Source of the DNA: an uncultured OM182 clade bacterium
GTDB lineage: Bacteria > Pseudomonadota > Gammaproteobacteria > Pseudomonadales > Azotimanducaceae
DNA: 64,000 bases
Assembly (NCBI GenBank): GCA_905182025.1
Contig: CAJJAA010000013.1
Span: 41,505 to 105,504 of the forward strand
Direction: 5' to 3'
Both the position numbers and the translations under genes were made by a program. The notes under the pieces were generated by a model, which did not search any database, was not told the DNA's origin, and saw only the letters and a program-made list of their open reading frames with translations. How positions within the stretch are numbered: position 1 is the first letter of the stretch; every line of letters begins with the position of its first letter. Below are positions 25,670-34,841 of the stretch, one piece after another.

Positions 25670-27025
25670 ATGAATTCGAAAGTCGCGAAAATATTAGGGC
25701 TTAGTTGCTTATCCTTCTTTGGGATGCATGCTACGGCATCAGATCTAACCGAAGTATATGAGCTTTCCGTCAATAATGACCCACAGCTCGGTGCTGCAAA
25801 GGCGCTGTACATGTCTAGGCGTGAGGTTATACCCCAGGCACGCTCTGGCTTACTGCCTGCCATTAGCGTTTCGGGTAATACCACCGATGTTAGACGAACA
25901 CTGGCCGCGGCCACTCCTGAGATTATTCAAAACTTCAACGAAAACAGCTGGCAAGCAGCGTTGCAACAGCCACTGTTCCGCTTAGAGAATTGGTATATCT
26001 TTCAGCAATCCAAAAATTTAGAAGCACAAGCCATGGCGCAGTTCGCTGCTGACCAGCAGGAATTGATTTTTCGTGTTTCCAACAGTTACTTCTCAATATT
26101 AGAAGCGAATGATGCACTCAGCGCATCGAATGCCGAGCGAGATGCTGTTGGTCGTCAGCTCGAGCAGGTACAACAACGTTTTGATGTAGGCCTCGTTGCG
26201 ATCACCGATGTATTGGAAGCAACTGCTCAGTATGACTCATCCACAGTAAACGTGATTGAATCTGAAGGCTCCCAAGTCACCAGTTTTGAATCACTGCTGC
26301 GACTGACGGGTCAGCGTTATAATCAAGTCGATGGACTTGCGGATAATTTCCCCGTTAGCTATCCGGAACCCAACAACGAAGAAGCTTGGGTACAAAGAGC
26401 ATTAGAGGGTAACTACAGTTTGATATCAGCGGCAGAGGCGGTCAAAGCCGCTCAGCAGAACCTTTCTTCTAAGAAAAGTCGCCATCTACCCACGTTGGAT
26501 GCGCAACTTGCCTACGCAGAAAGCAACTCCGGCGGCCCAAATTTCCTCGGTTCTTCAGTCGAACAAGGCAGTGCCCGACTGGTGTTGAATGTCCCAATTT
26601 ATACCGGTGGTGCCGTTAGATCACAAGCTAAGCAAGCTGGCTATGAATTAGAACAAGCCCAACAAACCTTTGACCTAACCCAGAGACAGGTAGTCGAAAC
26701 TACTCGAAACCTATTCACTGCAATCAATACCGACGTTGCAAGGGTCAAGGCACGTTTGAAAGGTATCGAGTCCAGCCAAAGCGCGTTGGAAGCAACTCAA
26801 ACCGGTTACGAAGTTGGTACACGAAACATCGTTGATGTCTTGGTTGCTCAGCAAAGGCTTTATCTGGCTCAATTCCAATATGCCAGTGCGCGCTACCAGT
26901 ACATTCGTGACACGCTGAATTTGAAACAAACTGTCGGATCATTGAGCCCCGATGACATTTATGGCCTCAATAACTATATAGTTGAAAACAAGCCCATTTC
27001 TCGGATCACACCGACGGTTCGCTAA
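25670..27025 (+). CDS. tolC: TolC-family outer membrane efflux channel
   Basis: A 451-residue protein from ATG 25670, preceded by AGGA about 7 bases upstream; the ORF track starts at 25655. A signal peptide (MNSKVAKILGLSCLSFFGMHATA) is followed by DLTEVYELSVNNDPQLGAAKAL, the typical TolC opening. Two repeated coiled-coil halves contain QQRFDVGLVAITDVLEA and ATQTGYEVGTRNIVDVLVAQQRLYLAQ. TolC trimers form the outer membrane exit for type I secretion and efflux pumps. No pump or adaptor genes adjoin it, so it probably serves several systems, as in E. coli. Confidence 0.93.
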   Translation: MNSKVAKILGLSCLSFFGMHATASDLTEVYELSVNNDPQLGAAKALYMSRREVIPQARSGLLPAISVSGNTTDVRRTLAAATPEIIQNFNENSWQAALQQPLFRLENWYIFQQSKNLEAQAMAQFAADQQELIFRVSNSYFSILEANDALSASNAERDAVGRQLEQVQQRFDVGLVAITDVLEATAQYDSSTVNVIESEGSQVTSFESLLRLTGQRYNQVDGLADNFPVSYPEPNNEEAWVQRALEGNYSLISAAEAVKAAQQNLSSKKSRHLPTLDAQLAYAESNSGGPNFLGSSVEQGSARLVLNVPIYTGGAVRSQAKQAGYELEQAQQTFDLTQRQVVETTRNLFTAINTDVARVKARLKGIESSQSALEATQTGYEVGTRNIVDVLVAQQRLYLAQFQYASARYQYIRDTLNLKQTVGSLSPDDIYGLNNYIVENKPISRITPTVR

Positions 27026-27042
27026 AATAGGCGGATCGTCTC

Positions 27043-27063
27043 CGACACAACTTTCCTGTGTCG
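27043..27063 (+). repeat. Stem-loop after tolC
   Basis: Inverted repeat CGACACA/TGTGTCG with a 7-base loop starts 17 bases after the tolC stop. No T run follows, so it is not a clear Rho-independent terminator; it may stabilise the 3' end of the mRNA. Confidence 0.35.
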
Positions 27064-27151
27064 ACCGGATGAGTTTATTAACAGCATTTAGCAACGGCTT
27101 TAGTCACCAAACGAACAGCGGCTGCGCAGATTAGGATGACAACCTTAGACG

Positions 27152-28276
27152 ATGAACAAACTTTATGCCGCTGTGATCGCTGTTTTGTGCATTTCAACTA
27201 TTGTTGTACTCGCGACGAATGATTCACGTGAACCTAGTAGTGATGTAATACCTACTGTCGCGGCATTAACCCAGCCAAATTCTGGCACCAGCCCTAATCT
27301 GCCCTTCCTCACAAACGATGAAAGCAATAACATTGCCGTCTTTAAGAACGTTGGTCCATCTGTTGTATTTGTTACAAACACAAAACTGATGCGACAACGC
27401 TTCTCCCTCAATGTGATGGAACTACCCCGCGGCAGTGGCACAGGCTTCGTCTGGCATGAAAGCGGCTTAATTTTAACGAATTACCATGTCATTCATGGCT
27501 CGGACAAAATCACTATCACCTTAGGTTCAGGCAAAACCTATGAAGCTGAAATCGTTGGTATTGCTCCTGAGAAAGACGTCGCGCTACTGAAAATCGATGC
27601 GCCAAATGAAACGCTCATACCGATTCCACTAGGCAACTCAGCTAAATTATCAGTCGGTCGAAAAGTGCTCGCGATCGGCAATCCATTTTCACTCGACACC
27701 AGCCTTTCGGTAGGTGTGGTCAGTGCATTGGGTCGAGAAATAAAATCAGTGGCCAATCGCACCATTAAAAATGTCATTCAAACAGATGCAGCCATTAACC
27801 CGGGTAATTCAGGCGGCCCGTTACTCAACTCAATGGGTGAACTGGTTGGCGTCAATACGGCCATTTACAGCCCATCAGGTGCAAGCGCGGGAATAGGCTT
27901 TGCTATTCCTGTCAACACCCTTAAGCGCATCATTCCCCAACTGATCGAACATGGAAAACTCAACCGTCCAATTATGGGCGTTGAAACTCTAACGGATTAC
28001 TGGGCCGCAAGACTCAGGGTAAAAGGCATTGCAATCTTGTCAGTTCGAAAGGGGCTGGCAGCAGACGAAGCAGGCATGATAGGTGTTAGAGAAGACAATC
28101 GCGGCAAGATTCATCTTGGCGATGTTATTATAGCCATCAACGACGAACCTGTTACGAATGAAGACAGCCTGCTATCATTGCTCGAACGTTTTGAACCCGG
28201 CAACACAGTCAAGGTAACAACCTTGCGAAATGAAGAAATTCGCAACTATGATGTAACACTTACCGCACCAGAATAA
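27152..28276 (+). CDS. HtrA/Deg-family serine protease with PDZ domain
   Basis: A 374-residue envelope protease. A single N-terminal hydrophobic helix (YAAVIAVLCISTIVVLA) acts as a membrane anchor, as in DegS. The trypsin-like triad is His in ILTNYHVIHGSD, Asp in PEKDVALLKIDA and Ser in INPGNSGGPLLN. One PDZ domain follows, from about residue 270 (LADEAGMIGV...LGDVIIAINDEPV). DegS-type proteases sense misfolded outer membrane proteins. The N-terminal VVFVTNTKLMRQRFSLNVMELPRGSGTGFVW also recalls plastid Deg1 and cyanobacterial Hho proteins, so its class is open. No rseA or rseP lies nearby. Confidence 0.92.
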   Translation: MNKLYAAVIAVLCISTIVVLATNDSREPSSDVIPTVAALTQPNSGTSPNLPFLTNDESNNIAVFKNVGPSVVFVTNTKLMRQRFSLNVMELPRGSGTGFVWHESGLILTNYHVIHGSDKITITLGSGKTYEAEIVGIAPEKDVALLKIDAPNETLIPIPLGNSAKLSVGRKVLAIGNPFSLDTSLSVGVVSALGREIKSVANRTIKNVIQTDAAINPGNSGGPLLNSMGELVGVNTAIYSPSGASAGIGFAIPVNTLKRIIPQLIEHGKLNRPIMGVETLTDYWAARLRVKGIAILSVRKGLAADEAGMIGVREDNRGKIHLGDVIIAINDEPVTNEDSLLSLLERFEPGNTVKVTTLRNEEIRNYDVTLTAPE

Positions 28277-28322
28277 GATCGTAGAATAAGTTTATTACAA
28301 AATAAAAAAAATTGAGCCCTAC

Positions 28323-28712
28323 ATGTTTCTAGCGACACTTACACAGGAACAAAAAGAAGCCTTTATCTGTCTCGCGCACAATGTTGTCGTTTCGGATGGA
28401 GACTTGACCGTCGGTGAAAAACTTATGATGGAAGATATGCGTCGTGAGATGAACCTTGATGAAAGCTTCGAACCCCATTATCTTCATCTTGACGGCATCG
28501 AAGATCTCTTCGCAACGAAGCGAAGTCGTTCCATCGCAATGATTTCGCTTATTCGTATTGCCTATGCCGATGGAGCCTTTGAAATCGAAGAGCAGTGTTT
28601 ACTTCGCGACCTGTGCCTGCCCTTTTCGATTGCCGAAAGCGACTTTCAACTTATTGGCAATTGGGTACGTCGCCTTATCTCCTTAGAAGCAGAAGCTGGT
28701 GCTTTTCTCTAG
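28323..28712 (+). CDS. TerB-like (tellurite resistance B fold) protein
   Basis: A 129-residue, helical cytosolic protein. LAHNVVVSDGDLTVGEKLMMEDMRRE and IRIAYADGAFEIEEQCLLRDLCLPFSI carry the two acidic DG motifs typical of TerB-superfamily domains, thought to bind metal. It lies 46 bases after the HtrA gene and overlaps the next gene by 14 bases if GTG 28699 is that gene's start. TerB here does not imply tellurite resistance; other ter genes are absent. Role unknown. Confidence 0.72.
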   Translation: MFLATLTQEQKEAFICLAHNVVVSDGDLTVGEKLMMEDMRREMNLDESFEPHYLHLDGIEDLFATKRSRSIAMISLIRIAYADGAFEIEEQCLLRDLCLPFSIAESDFQLIGNWVRRLISLEAEAGAFL

Positions 28713-29400
28713 CCGAACTCGGCAATACCTAATGCTTAGCATGGCATTAATGTCCTGTTGGCAATGCTTTGGACAAAATGACGAGGAGCATTTGCAAGCA
28801 CCCGCAATCTTTAGTGAAGCAGCCTTAAGTAAATTAAACCCATCCTTACCGTCCACATCCGGCAGCAGCCTATCTAAACCTGCTACTGCTGAGATCCTTC
28901 GTGCCAAGCCCCCTGAAGGTTGGAAACTGTCCTATCAATTTAACAACGACGACATGCGTCTCGCAGATTTCATCCCCGCTGAAGAAGACGTTAAAGCATG
29001 GCGCACCAAACTCAGTATCGAAGCGCACCAAGGTTTAGATGATATCGACCCAATCTCAGCTCTCTTCGGTGAGATTCAAAACGCAAGTGATGTTTGCACC
29101 AACTTCAGTCATTCCAACCTCTTTTCTGGTATCGAAAATGGCTACCCGACTTCTGTGCGACTGATGGAGTGCGGTGAAAACGCACATAGCAGCAAAGGTG
29201 AAATTAGCATTATCAAGGCCATACAAGGCAACGCGTATTTCTACTTCGTTCGTCTTTTACGCCGAACAGAACCTTTTACTGACAGCACTGAGGCGATACA
29301 GAAATCTGAAATTGCCGCCTGGTCAACTTATCTAAAAGGCATCACAGTGTGCGACAAGGACATTTCAGATCACACTTGCCTGCCCGCGAAAAAGAACTAA
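28699..29400 (+). CDS. Unrecognised exported protein
   Basis: Up to 233 residues. GTG 28699 overlaps the TerB-like gene and ATG 28732 gives MLSMALMSCWQCFGQNDEEH; both put a short hydrophobic signal first, so the mature protein is probably periplasmic or a lipoprotein (possible Cys in MSC). The body includes AKPPEGWKLSYQFNNDDMRLADFIPAEEDVKAWRTKLSIE and six cysteines, among them VRLMECGENAH, TVCDKD and SDHTCLPAKKN near the end, which could form disulfides. I recognise no family. Coupling to the TerB-like gene suggests joint expression. Confidence 0.7.
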   Translation: MLFSSRTRQYLMLSMALMSCWQCFGQNDEEHLQAPAIFSEAALSKLNPSLPSTSGSSLSKPATAEILRAKPPEGWKLSYQFNNDDMRLADFIPAEEDVKAWRTKLSIEAHQGLDDIDPISALFGEIQNASDVCTNFSHSNLFSGIENGYPTSVRLMECGENAHSSKGEISIIKAIQGNAYFYFVRLLRRTEPFTDSTEAIQKSEIAAWSTYLKGITVCDKDISDHTCLPAKKN

Positions 29401-29401
29401 C

Positions 29402-29563
29402 TTACGTTTTCAGCATCCTTACACTGGCACTTTCCCACGCCAAACGCTCACGAAACTTCAACACGGTAACGACATCTAAAAAATTTGGTCTACGGCTAAG
29501 CTGCTTTTTATAGTCTGTCAGAAAACAGTCAACTCGATAGGGTTTGGTTAGGACGGACATCAT
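29402..29563 (-). CDS. Possible small protein divergent from comF
   Basis: The 183-base gap before comF holds a minus-strand frame of 52-53 codons starting at the ATGATG at 29563-29558 and reading SVLTKPYRVDCFLTDYKKQLSRRPNFLDVVTVLKFRERLAWESASVRMLKT. Composition is protein-like, with regular charged and hydrophobic spacing. No good ribosome site is seen and no family is recognised. It could be a small gene, a remnant or chance. Confidence 0.3.
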   Translation of the reverse strand: MMSVLTKPYRVDCFLTDYKKQLSRRPNFLDVVTVLKFRERLAWESASVRMLKT

Positions 29564-29582
29564 CACACAGCGGAACCTATTT

Positions 29583-30284
29583 ATGACAAACTGGCTCGAC
29601 AGGATTCTGTACAACATATTGCCTGGCCGCTGCGTTCTTTGCTTATCACCGACCAAACGCAACCTCGACCTATGTATAGGCTGTGAACTTGACTTACCTT
29701 TTAGCCGTTACACTTGCTGGCAATGTGGACTAACCCTACCGGAGTCGCAGGAACTCTGCGGACGTTGTTTAACATCCCCGCCACCCTTTTTGCATTGTTT
29801 TGCTGCTTTCGAATATCGGCCTCCGATAGATAAAATGATCGCCCAGTTCAAGAATAATCAGCAGCTAGCATTCGGTAGAGTCTTGTCGAAAATTTTGGCT
29901 AGACAGTACCTCAAGCAGCATCTGCGCTACCCCGATGTCTGGGTGCCTGTGCCTTTGCACAAGGACCGGCTAAAGTTCAGAGGCTTTAACCAAGCACTGG
30001 AAATCGCAAAGGTCATCGCATACGAAACAACGACACCTGTCATCGGCAATGCTTGCAGCAGAGTTAAGGCAACCGATGAACAAAAACAACTCTCAAGTCA
30101 GCAAAGGAAGCGGAATATTTCCGGTGCATTTGTCTGTGATACAGATTTCCAGAATGTCCATGTTGGCATCATAGATGACGTTATTACAACCACGGCAACC
30201 GTTGCAGAACTGAGTCGGGTTTTGCTCAAACAAGGCGCAGCAGATGTGCAGGTGGCTTGTCTTGCCAGAACACCTTTTCAATAG
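29583..30284 (+). CDS. comF: ComF family protein (double zinc ribbon plus phosphoribosyltransferase)
   Basis: A 233-residue protein from ATG 29583; the ORF track starts 13 codons earlier. The N-terminus has paired cysteines CVLC, CIGC, CWQC and CGRC, a double zinc ribbon. The C-terminal phosphoribosyltransferase-type part has PVPLHKDRLKFRGFNQALEIAK and the PRPP-loop VGIIDDVITTTATVAEL. ComF is needed for natural transformation in several bacteria and acts in the cytosol on incoming single-stranded DNA. Combined with the pil genes at the window's end, transformation competence is plausible. Confidence 0.93.
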   Translation: MTNWLDRILYNILPGRCVLCLSPTKRNLDLCIGCELDLPFSRYTCWQCGLTLPESQELCGRCLTSPPPFLHCFAAFEYRPPIDKMIAQFKNNQQLAFGRVLSKILARQYLKQHLRYPDVWVPVPLHKDRLKFRGFNQALEIAKVIAYETTTPVIGNACSRVKATDEQKQLSSQQRKRNISGAFVCDTDFQNVHVGIIDDVITTTATVAELSRVLLKQGAADVQVACLARTPFQ

Positions 30285-30394
30285 CCAAGCTATTGGCGGG
30301 CTCGCTTAGACAGTTATCGAGAACCTCGCTATCGCCCCCACCATCACCCCTATGATAAAGTCCACGCATTCAATTTTTCAAAAGGTTACAGGTC

Positions 30395-31246
30395 ATGGAG
30401 TGGGAACATATTAAACTCGTTGAGGACTTCGTCTCGAGCGCGGACAATCAGACGGATTCCGATAAAAGCTTCCATATCGTCATTTCTGATGGAGAAGTGC
30501 TTTCAATCGACGACGCGAGTCCTTGGCGACCTCTCATAGGCGACGAATTCCAATGGCTCGATATTACAAAGATTGCCAGTCACTACCTCGGTAGCGTCCA
30601 TGGTATCCCCATATATTGCGACGAGGTTGACCCCGATGCAGATGAACCACAAGGGTACACCTTCGGGACCCTATGGACGTTTCTTGGCTCTGTGGATGAA
30701 CAGACCTTCAACCTGATTGGCAAAGCCAAACAAATTGCCGATTGGTACCAAAATCACCGGTTCTGCGGCCAATGCGGCAAACCAACGGGCGATGCAGAAG
30801 CAGACCGCTCAAGAAAATGTGTCGATTGCGGTCAGATGTTCTATCCCAGACTTTCGCCCTCAATTATCGTACTTATCACTCGTGGTGAAGAGGTCCTGCT
30901 TGCCAAAAGCGTGCATGCTAAAGGTAACTTTTATTCTACCCTCGCCGGTTTTGTAGAACCTGGCGAATCTATCGAAGAGACTGTACATAGGGAAGTTATG
31001 GAAGAAGTGGGACTTAAAGTAAAGAATTTGAGGTATTTTAAGAGTCAAGCATGGCCATTCCCCAATTCACTCATGCTGGGTTTTATCGCTGACTACGACA
31101 GTGGCGAAATTAATATCCAGGAAGAAGAAATCGCTGACGCACAATGGTTTAACTATAAAAATATGCCCAACAAACCCGCGATGGTGTCAATCTCTGGCTG
31201 GCTAGTCGACGCATATATCAAAGAGCTGGAATCTGGAACTGACTAA
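30395..31246 (+). CDS. nudC: NAD+ diphosphatase / NAD-cap decapping hydrolase
   Basis: A 283-residue Nudix hydrolase. Zinc ribbon FCGQCGKPTGDAEADRSRKCVDCGQMFYPR precedes the Nudix box GFVEPGESIEETVHREVMEEVGL. SQAWPFPNSLMLGF matches the NudC signature SQPWPFPxS with Ala for Pro. NudC cleaves NADH to NMNH and AMP and removes NAD caps from RNA. Its TAA overlaps the modA ATG (TAATG), joining it to the molybdate transporter operon. An SD-like AAAGG lies upstream. Confidence 0.95.
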   Translation: MEWEHIKLVEDFVSSADNQTDSDKSFHIVISDGEVLSIDDASPWRPLIGDEFQWLDITKIASHYLGSVHGIPIYCDEVDPDADEPQGYTFGTLWTFLGSVDEQTFNLIGKAKQIADWYQNHRFCGQCGKPTGDAEADRSRKCVDCGQMFYPRLSPSIIVLITRGEEVLLAKSVHAKGNFYSTLAGFVEPGESIEETVHREVMEEVGLKVKNLRYFKSQAWPFPNSLMLGFIADYDSGEINIQEEEIADAQWFNYKNMPNKPAMVSISGWLVDAYIKELESGTD

Positions 31247-32091
31247 TGCGCCGCGATCCAGCAAAGCGTCATGGCGTTAGCCTCGCTTGCTCAACAAGTT
31301 GTGCTTCTGCAATCTGTGCTTCAATAAAGATTGCAGGGCGCTTCGGCCTTTTCACATGCTGTCTTTTACTGCCTTTACTGTTTTCAAATTCGGCGCAGTC
31401 GGCGAACACACCCCGATTAACCATTGCGACAGCGTCGAACTTCAAAACAACCCTTGATGAAATCGTCTATGCGTTCCGTTCAGATAAAAACCTCTCTGAT
31501 ACAGACCTTGAAATTAATGTCATCAGCGCCTCTTCAGGGGTCATCTATAACCAACTTCAACATGGTGCCCCGTTCGATCTATTTCTGTCAGCGGACGCGG
31601 CGCGCGCCGAGCGATTCGCTAACGAAAATGAAATCCAATCGTTTGCTTATGCAATCGGCAAGCTGGTCTTTTGGCAACCGGCTAATCGAAACCCAACAAG
31701 GCAAGATCTCATCACTTTCAGCAGCCGACTTGCCATTGCCAATCCACTGCTGGCACCCTACGGTCAGGCGGCCATCGAAACGTTGATGGTCCTCAAGCCG
31801 AACCACAGCAATGAGATCAAGTTGATTCGTGGACAAAATATTAGCCAGGCTTACCATTTTGTTGATTCGGGTAATGTCGACGCCGGCTTAGTCGCGCTGT
31901 CGCAAATGGTCGCCAATAACATCGATCGCTATTGGTTAGTGCCACAGGACAGCCACGCTTTGATAGAACAACGTGGCGTGATCGTTAATACCCAGAATCT
32001 GCATGTGCAGGCCTTCGTCGAATACCTACTCTCAGCAGAAGGTCAGAGTATCGTCTTGGCGGCGGGCTATCGATCCCCGGAATCATCATAA
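31246..32091 (+). CDS. modA: Molybdate-binding periplasmic protein
   Basis: A 281-residue binding protein. A long basic and polar N-region precedes the hydrophobic segment FGLFTCCLLLPLLFSNSAQSA, where the signal peptide is expected to be cut; a later start is possible, but the TAATG overlap with nudC favours this one. LTIATASNFKTTLDEIVYAF and ISASSGVIYNQLQHGAPFDLFLSADAARAERFAN are typical ModA sequences with the Ser and Asp/Ala oxyanion ligands. It delivers molybdate (or tungstate) to ModBC. modB follows with another TAATG overlap. Confidence 0.93.
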   Translation: MRRDPAKRHGVSLACSTSCASAICASIKIAGRFGLFTCCLLLPLLFSNSAQSANTPRLTIATASNFKTTLDEIVYAFRSDKNLSDTDLEINVISASSGVIYNQLQHGAPFDLFLSADAARAERFANENEIQSFAYAIGKLVFWQPANRNPTRQDLITFSSRLAIANPLLAPYGQAAIETLMVLKPNHSNEIKLIRGQNISQAYHFVDSGNVDAGLVALSQMVANNIDRYWLVPQDSHALIEQRGVIVNTQNLHVQAFVEYLLSAEGQSIVLAAGYRSPESS

Positions 32092-32762
32092 TGAACGGAA
32101 CAGATATCGCAGCATTGGTCCTAACACTGAAGCTCGCCAGCGTGACGACATTATTACTCATCATTTTTTTTACACCTCTGGCATGGTGGCTTGCAAGAAC
32201 GACGCGACCGATAAAAGCGCTGATCGAACCCTTGGTCGCGTTACCTATCGTACTACCGCCCACGGTGCTGGGCTTCTATTTACTGATTGCCTTTTCACCT
32301 AACAACATCATTGGTCAAATGTGGTTTTCACTCACGGGTGAACCACTCGCGTTCACGTTTAGCGCGCTCGTCATCGGTTCCGTTATCTATTCTCTACCTT
32401 TTTACGTTCAACCTCTGCAGGTTGCGTTTCAGAACATCTCGCAGGACCTTCTCAACAGCGCTGCCACCCTCGGTGCAAGCCCCTTGGATCGGTTTTTCTC
32501 GGTGGTTGTTCCCGTTGCTCGGCGAGGGTTTATCGTGGCGATTACTTTAGCATTCGCGCACACCGTCGGAGAGTTCGGGATTGTCCTGATGATCGGCGGC
32601 AACATACCCGATGAAACACGCGTATTATCCATCGCCCTGTTCGACCACGTTGAAACGCTCAATTATGCGAACGCTCACATAATTGCAGCCGGCCTACTTG
32701 TCTTCTCCTTTCTGCTGCTATTTGTCGTCTATCGCCTTAACGGTAAGTCGGTACCCGCATGA
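32091..32762 (+). CDS. modB: Molybdate ABC transporter permease
   Basis: A 223-residue integral membrane protein with about five or six helices. The cytoplasmic coupling loop is NSAATLGASPLDRFFSVVVPVARRGFIVAITLAFAHTVGEFG, the EAA motif of ModB. LPIVLPPTVLGFYLLIAF is also characteristic. Start ATG overlaps the modA stop and its last codons overlap the modC start (ATGA), so it is translated as part of the nudC-modABC-srkA unit. Confidence 0.95.
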   Translation: MNGTDIAALVLTLKLASVTTLLLIIFFTPLAWWLARTTRPIKALIEPLVALPIVLPPTVLGFYLLIAFSPNNIIGQMWFSLTGEPLAFTFSALVIGSVIYSLPFYVQPLQVAFQNISQDLLNSAATLGASPLDRFFSVVVPVARRGFIVAITLAFAHTVGEFGIVLMIGGNIPDETRVLSIALFDHVETLNYANAHIIAAGLLVFSFLLLFVVYRLNGKSVPA

Positions 32763-33850
32763 GACAACTCAATGTCGGCATCGATATTCAACGTGACTCA
32801 GGCTTCGCGCTCAAACTGGAAATGCAAATAAAGGCGGGCGAAATAACCGCTCTGTATGGACCCTCTGGTTCAGGAAAATCAACAGTACTGAATTTGATTG
32901 CCGGCTTAGAACAACCGCAGGGCAACATTCAAATTAGGGCGCAAGACCAAATCTGGGTTGACGAATCAACCTTTCTCGACACCCACAAAAGAGCCGTAGG
33001 CTATGTGACCCAAAGGCCAGCCTTGCTTCCTCACCTCAACGTCTTGGGGAACCTTCAATATGCCAAACAACGCCGTCATAAAAATGCTGACATCGATATT
33101 GAACAGGTGTCTAGTTGGCTTGATATAAAAACGCTGCTCAACAAACCCGTTTCAAACCTATCTGGGGGAGAACAACAACGGGTATCAATCGCAAGGGCTC
33201 TGTTAAGCAGCCCGTCTGTGATGTTGATGGATGAACCACTTGGCTCCCTCGATAAAAATGCGCGTAATCGTATATTGCCGTTTATCAACCAGCTTCACGA
33301 AAGACTCGATTCGCCGTTTCTCTATGTTACCCACGCAATCGAAGAAGTTGCTTACCTCACTGACACGATCTACCTGATTGATGCTGGCCACATCCTCCAC
33401 TACGGCTCAACGTTCGAACTTGCGTCTTCATTAGAAATGAATAAACACGAGGGTAATGCAGCGGCTTCAGTGCTACTGTGTCAGCCTCTCGAATTCGATC
33501 AACAGGACAACCTGACTGCTCTTGCGTTAGCTGATCAGCAACTTTTGGTGCGGGGAAATCGCTCCGCACAAAAAAATCTAAGGCTACGTATTCCTGCCAG
33601 TGAGGTCAGCTTAACGCTGTCACATTCGCGAGACACCAGCATCCTGAACATACTTGCCGGCGAAGTAAGTGAGATTGCTATCGATGAAGAGGCGAATAGT
33701 GCGCTTGTAAAGGTTAAGATCGGCGATCAATACCTGTTATCTCGAATTACCCAACGGTCCTTAAAGAATTTGGCCCTGGAAATAGGTCAACCTGTGTACG
33801 CACAGATCAAAAGTGTGGGGCTACTCTCCGATTATGTCGACGCAAAATAG
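32759..33850 (+). CDS. modC: Molybdate ABC transporter ATP-binding protein
   Basis: A 363-residue ATPase with Walker A YGPSGSGKST, signature LSGGEQQR and Walker B VMLMDEPLGSLD. The C-terminal region (about 290-360) is a molybdate-binding MOP/TOBE domain, with TSILNILAGEVSEIAIDEEANSALVKVKIGDQYLLSRIT. Overlaps modB by four bases and the srkA start by 17 bases. Length is normal for ModC. Confidence 0.95.
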   Translation: MRQLNVGIDIQRDSGFALKLEMQIKAGEITALYGPSGSGKSTVLNLIAGLEQPQGNIQIRAQDQIWVDESTFLDTHKRAVGYVTQRPALLPHLNVLGNLQYAKQRRHKNADIDIEQVSSWLDIKTLLNKPVSNLSGGEQQRVSIARALLSSPSVMLMDEPLGSLDKNARNRILPFINQLHERLDSPFLYVTHAIEEVAYLTDTIYLIDAGHILHYGSTFELASSLEMNKHEGNAAASVLLCQPLEFDQQDNLTALALADQQLLVRGNRSAQKNLRLRIPASEVSLTLSHSRDTSILNILAGEVSEIAIDEEANSALVKVKIGDQYLLSRITQRSLKNLALEIGQPVYAQIKSVGLLSDYVDAK

Positions 33851-34832
33851 CGAACATCCGTTCAGCAAACTGACTCCGGACCATGTCATGGATGCAGTTG
33901 AAAGTGTCGGCTATCTTTGTGATGCGCGCATACTTGAACTGAACAGCTATGAAAACCGGGTCTATCAAATAGGCATTGAGGATGAAGAACCGGTTATTGG
34001 CAAGTTCTACAGACCGAATCGCTGGAGTCGAGAACAAATTTTGGAAGAACATGAATTCACTATCGAGCTAGCCGAGAATGACGTCTCAGTTGTACCGCCC
34101 TTGTTGTTGACCGGTGATACAACGCTGGCAACGTTTGGTGAGTTTGAATTCTGCCTTTATCCAAGGCGAGGTGGTCGAGCACCCAGCCTAGACGATCTCG
34201 ATAGTTTGCAGGTGTTGGGCCGGCATATCGGCCGCATTCATGCGTTTGGATCACAGAAGCGTTTCAAGTATCGACCACAAATATCCGTGCAGACTTACGG
34301 TATTGATTCCCGAACATTTTTGTTAGAAAACAATTTTATTCCAGATGACCTCATTCCCGCCTACGCCTCTGTCACTGAACAAATGTTAGTAGAGTTAGAG
34401 GCGATCTTCGACAATGCATCCGACATTAACCAAATTCGCTTACACGGTGATTGCCATATGGGAAATGTTTTGTGGCGAAACGAGATACCGCATTTTGTCG
34501 ACTTTGACGACGCGAGAACCGGACACCCAATACAAGATCTATGGATGATGCTGTCGGGTGAAGCGGATGAGCAGGCTCAACAGCTCACAGCAATCCTTAA
34601 GGGTTATAAAGATTTTTGCATGTTCGATCATCGACAGATTCGGCTTATTGAACCCTTACGCACGTTGAGAATGATGCATCACGCCTGTTGGATCGCTAGA
34701 CGTTGGGAAGATCCAGCGTTTCCACGCGCGTTCCCGTTCTTCAATACACCCCGGTTTTGGTCAGAACATATTCTCGAGTTAAGAGAACAATGGTCCAAAC
34801 TCTCTGAACCTTCACTACAGATATTGGATTAA
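33834..34832 (+). CDS. srkA: Stress response kinase SrkA/YihE
   Basis: About 332 residues from ATG 33834; the ORF track's 33813 start adds seven residues. A kinase of the APH/choline-kinase fold: the N-lobe has NRVYQIGIEDEEPVIGKFYRPNRWSREQILEEHEF, the catalytic loop is IRLHGDCHMGNVLW and the metal Asp is in PHFVDFDDARTGHP. SrkA phosphorylates serine/threonine and counters MazEF-linked stress death in E. coli. dsbA, its usual E. coli neighbour, is absent; here it ends the molybdate operon. Confidence 0.92.
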   Translation: MSTQNSEHPFSKLTPDHVMDAVESVGYLCDARILELNSYENRVYQIGIEDEEPVIGKFYRPNRWSREQILEEHEFTIELAENDVSVVPPLLLTGDTTLATFGEFEFCLYPRRGGRAPSLDDLDSLQVLGRHIGRIHAFGSQKRFKYRPQISVQTYGIDSRTFLLENNFIPDDLIPAYASVTEQMLVELEAIFDNASDINQIRLHGDCHMGNVLWRNEIPHFVDFDDARTGHPIQDLWMMLSGEADEQAQQLTAILKGYKDFCMFDHRQIRLIEPLRTLRMMHHACWIARRWEDPAFPRAFPFFNTPRFWSEHILELREQWSKLSEPSLQILD

Positions 34833-34841
34833 AAGAACTAA

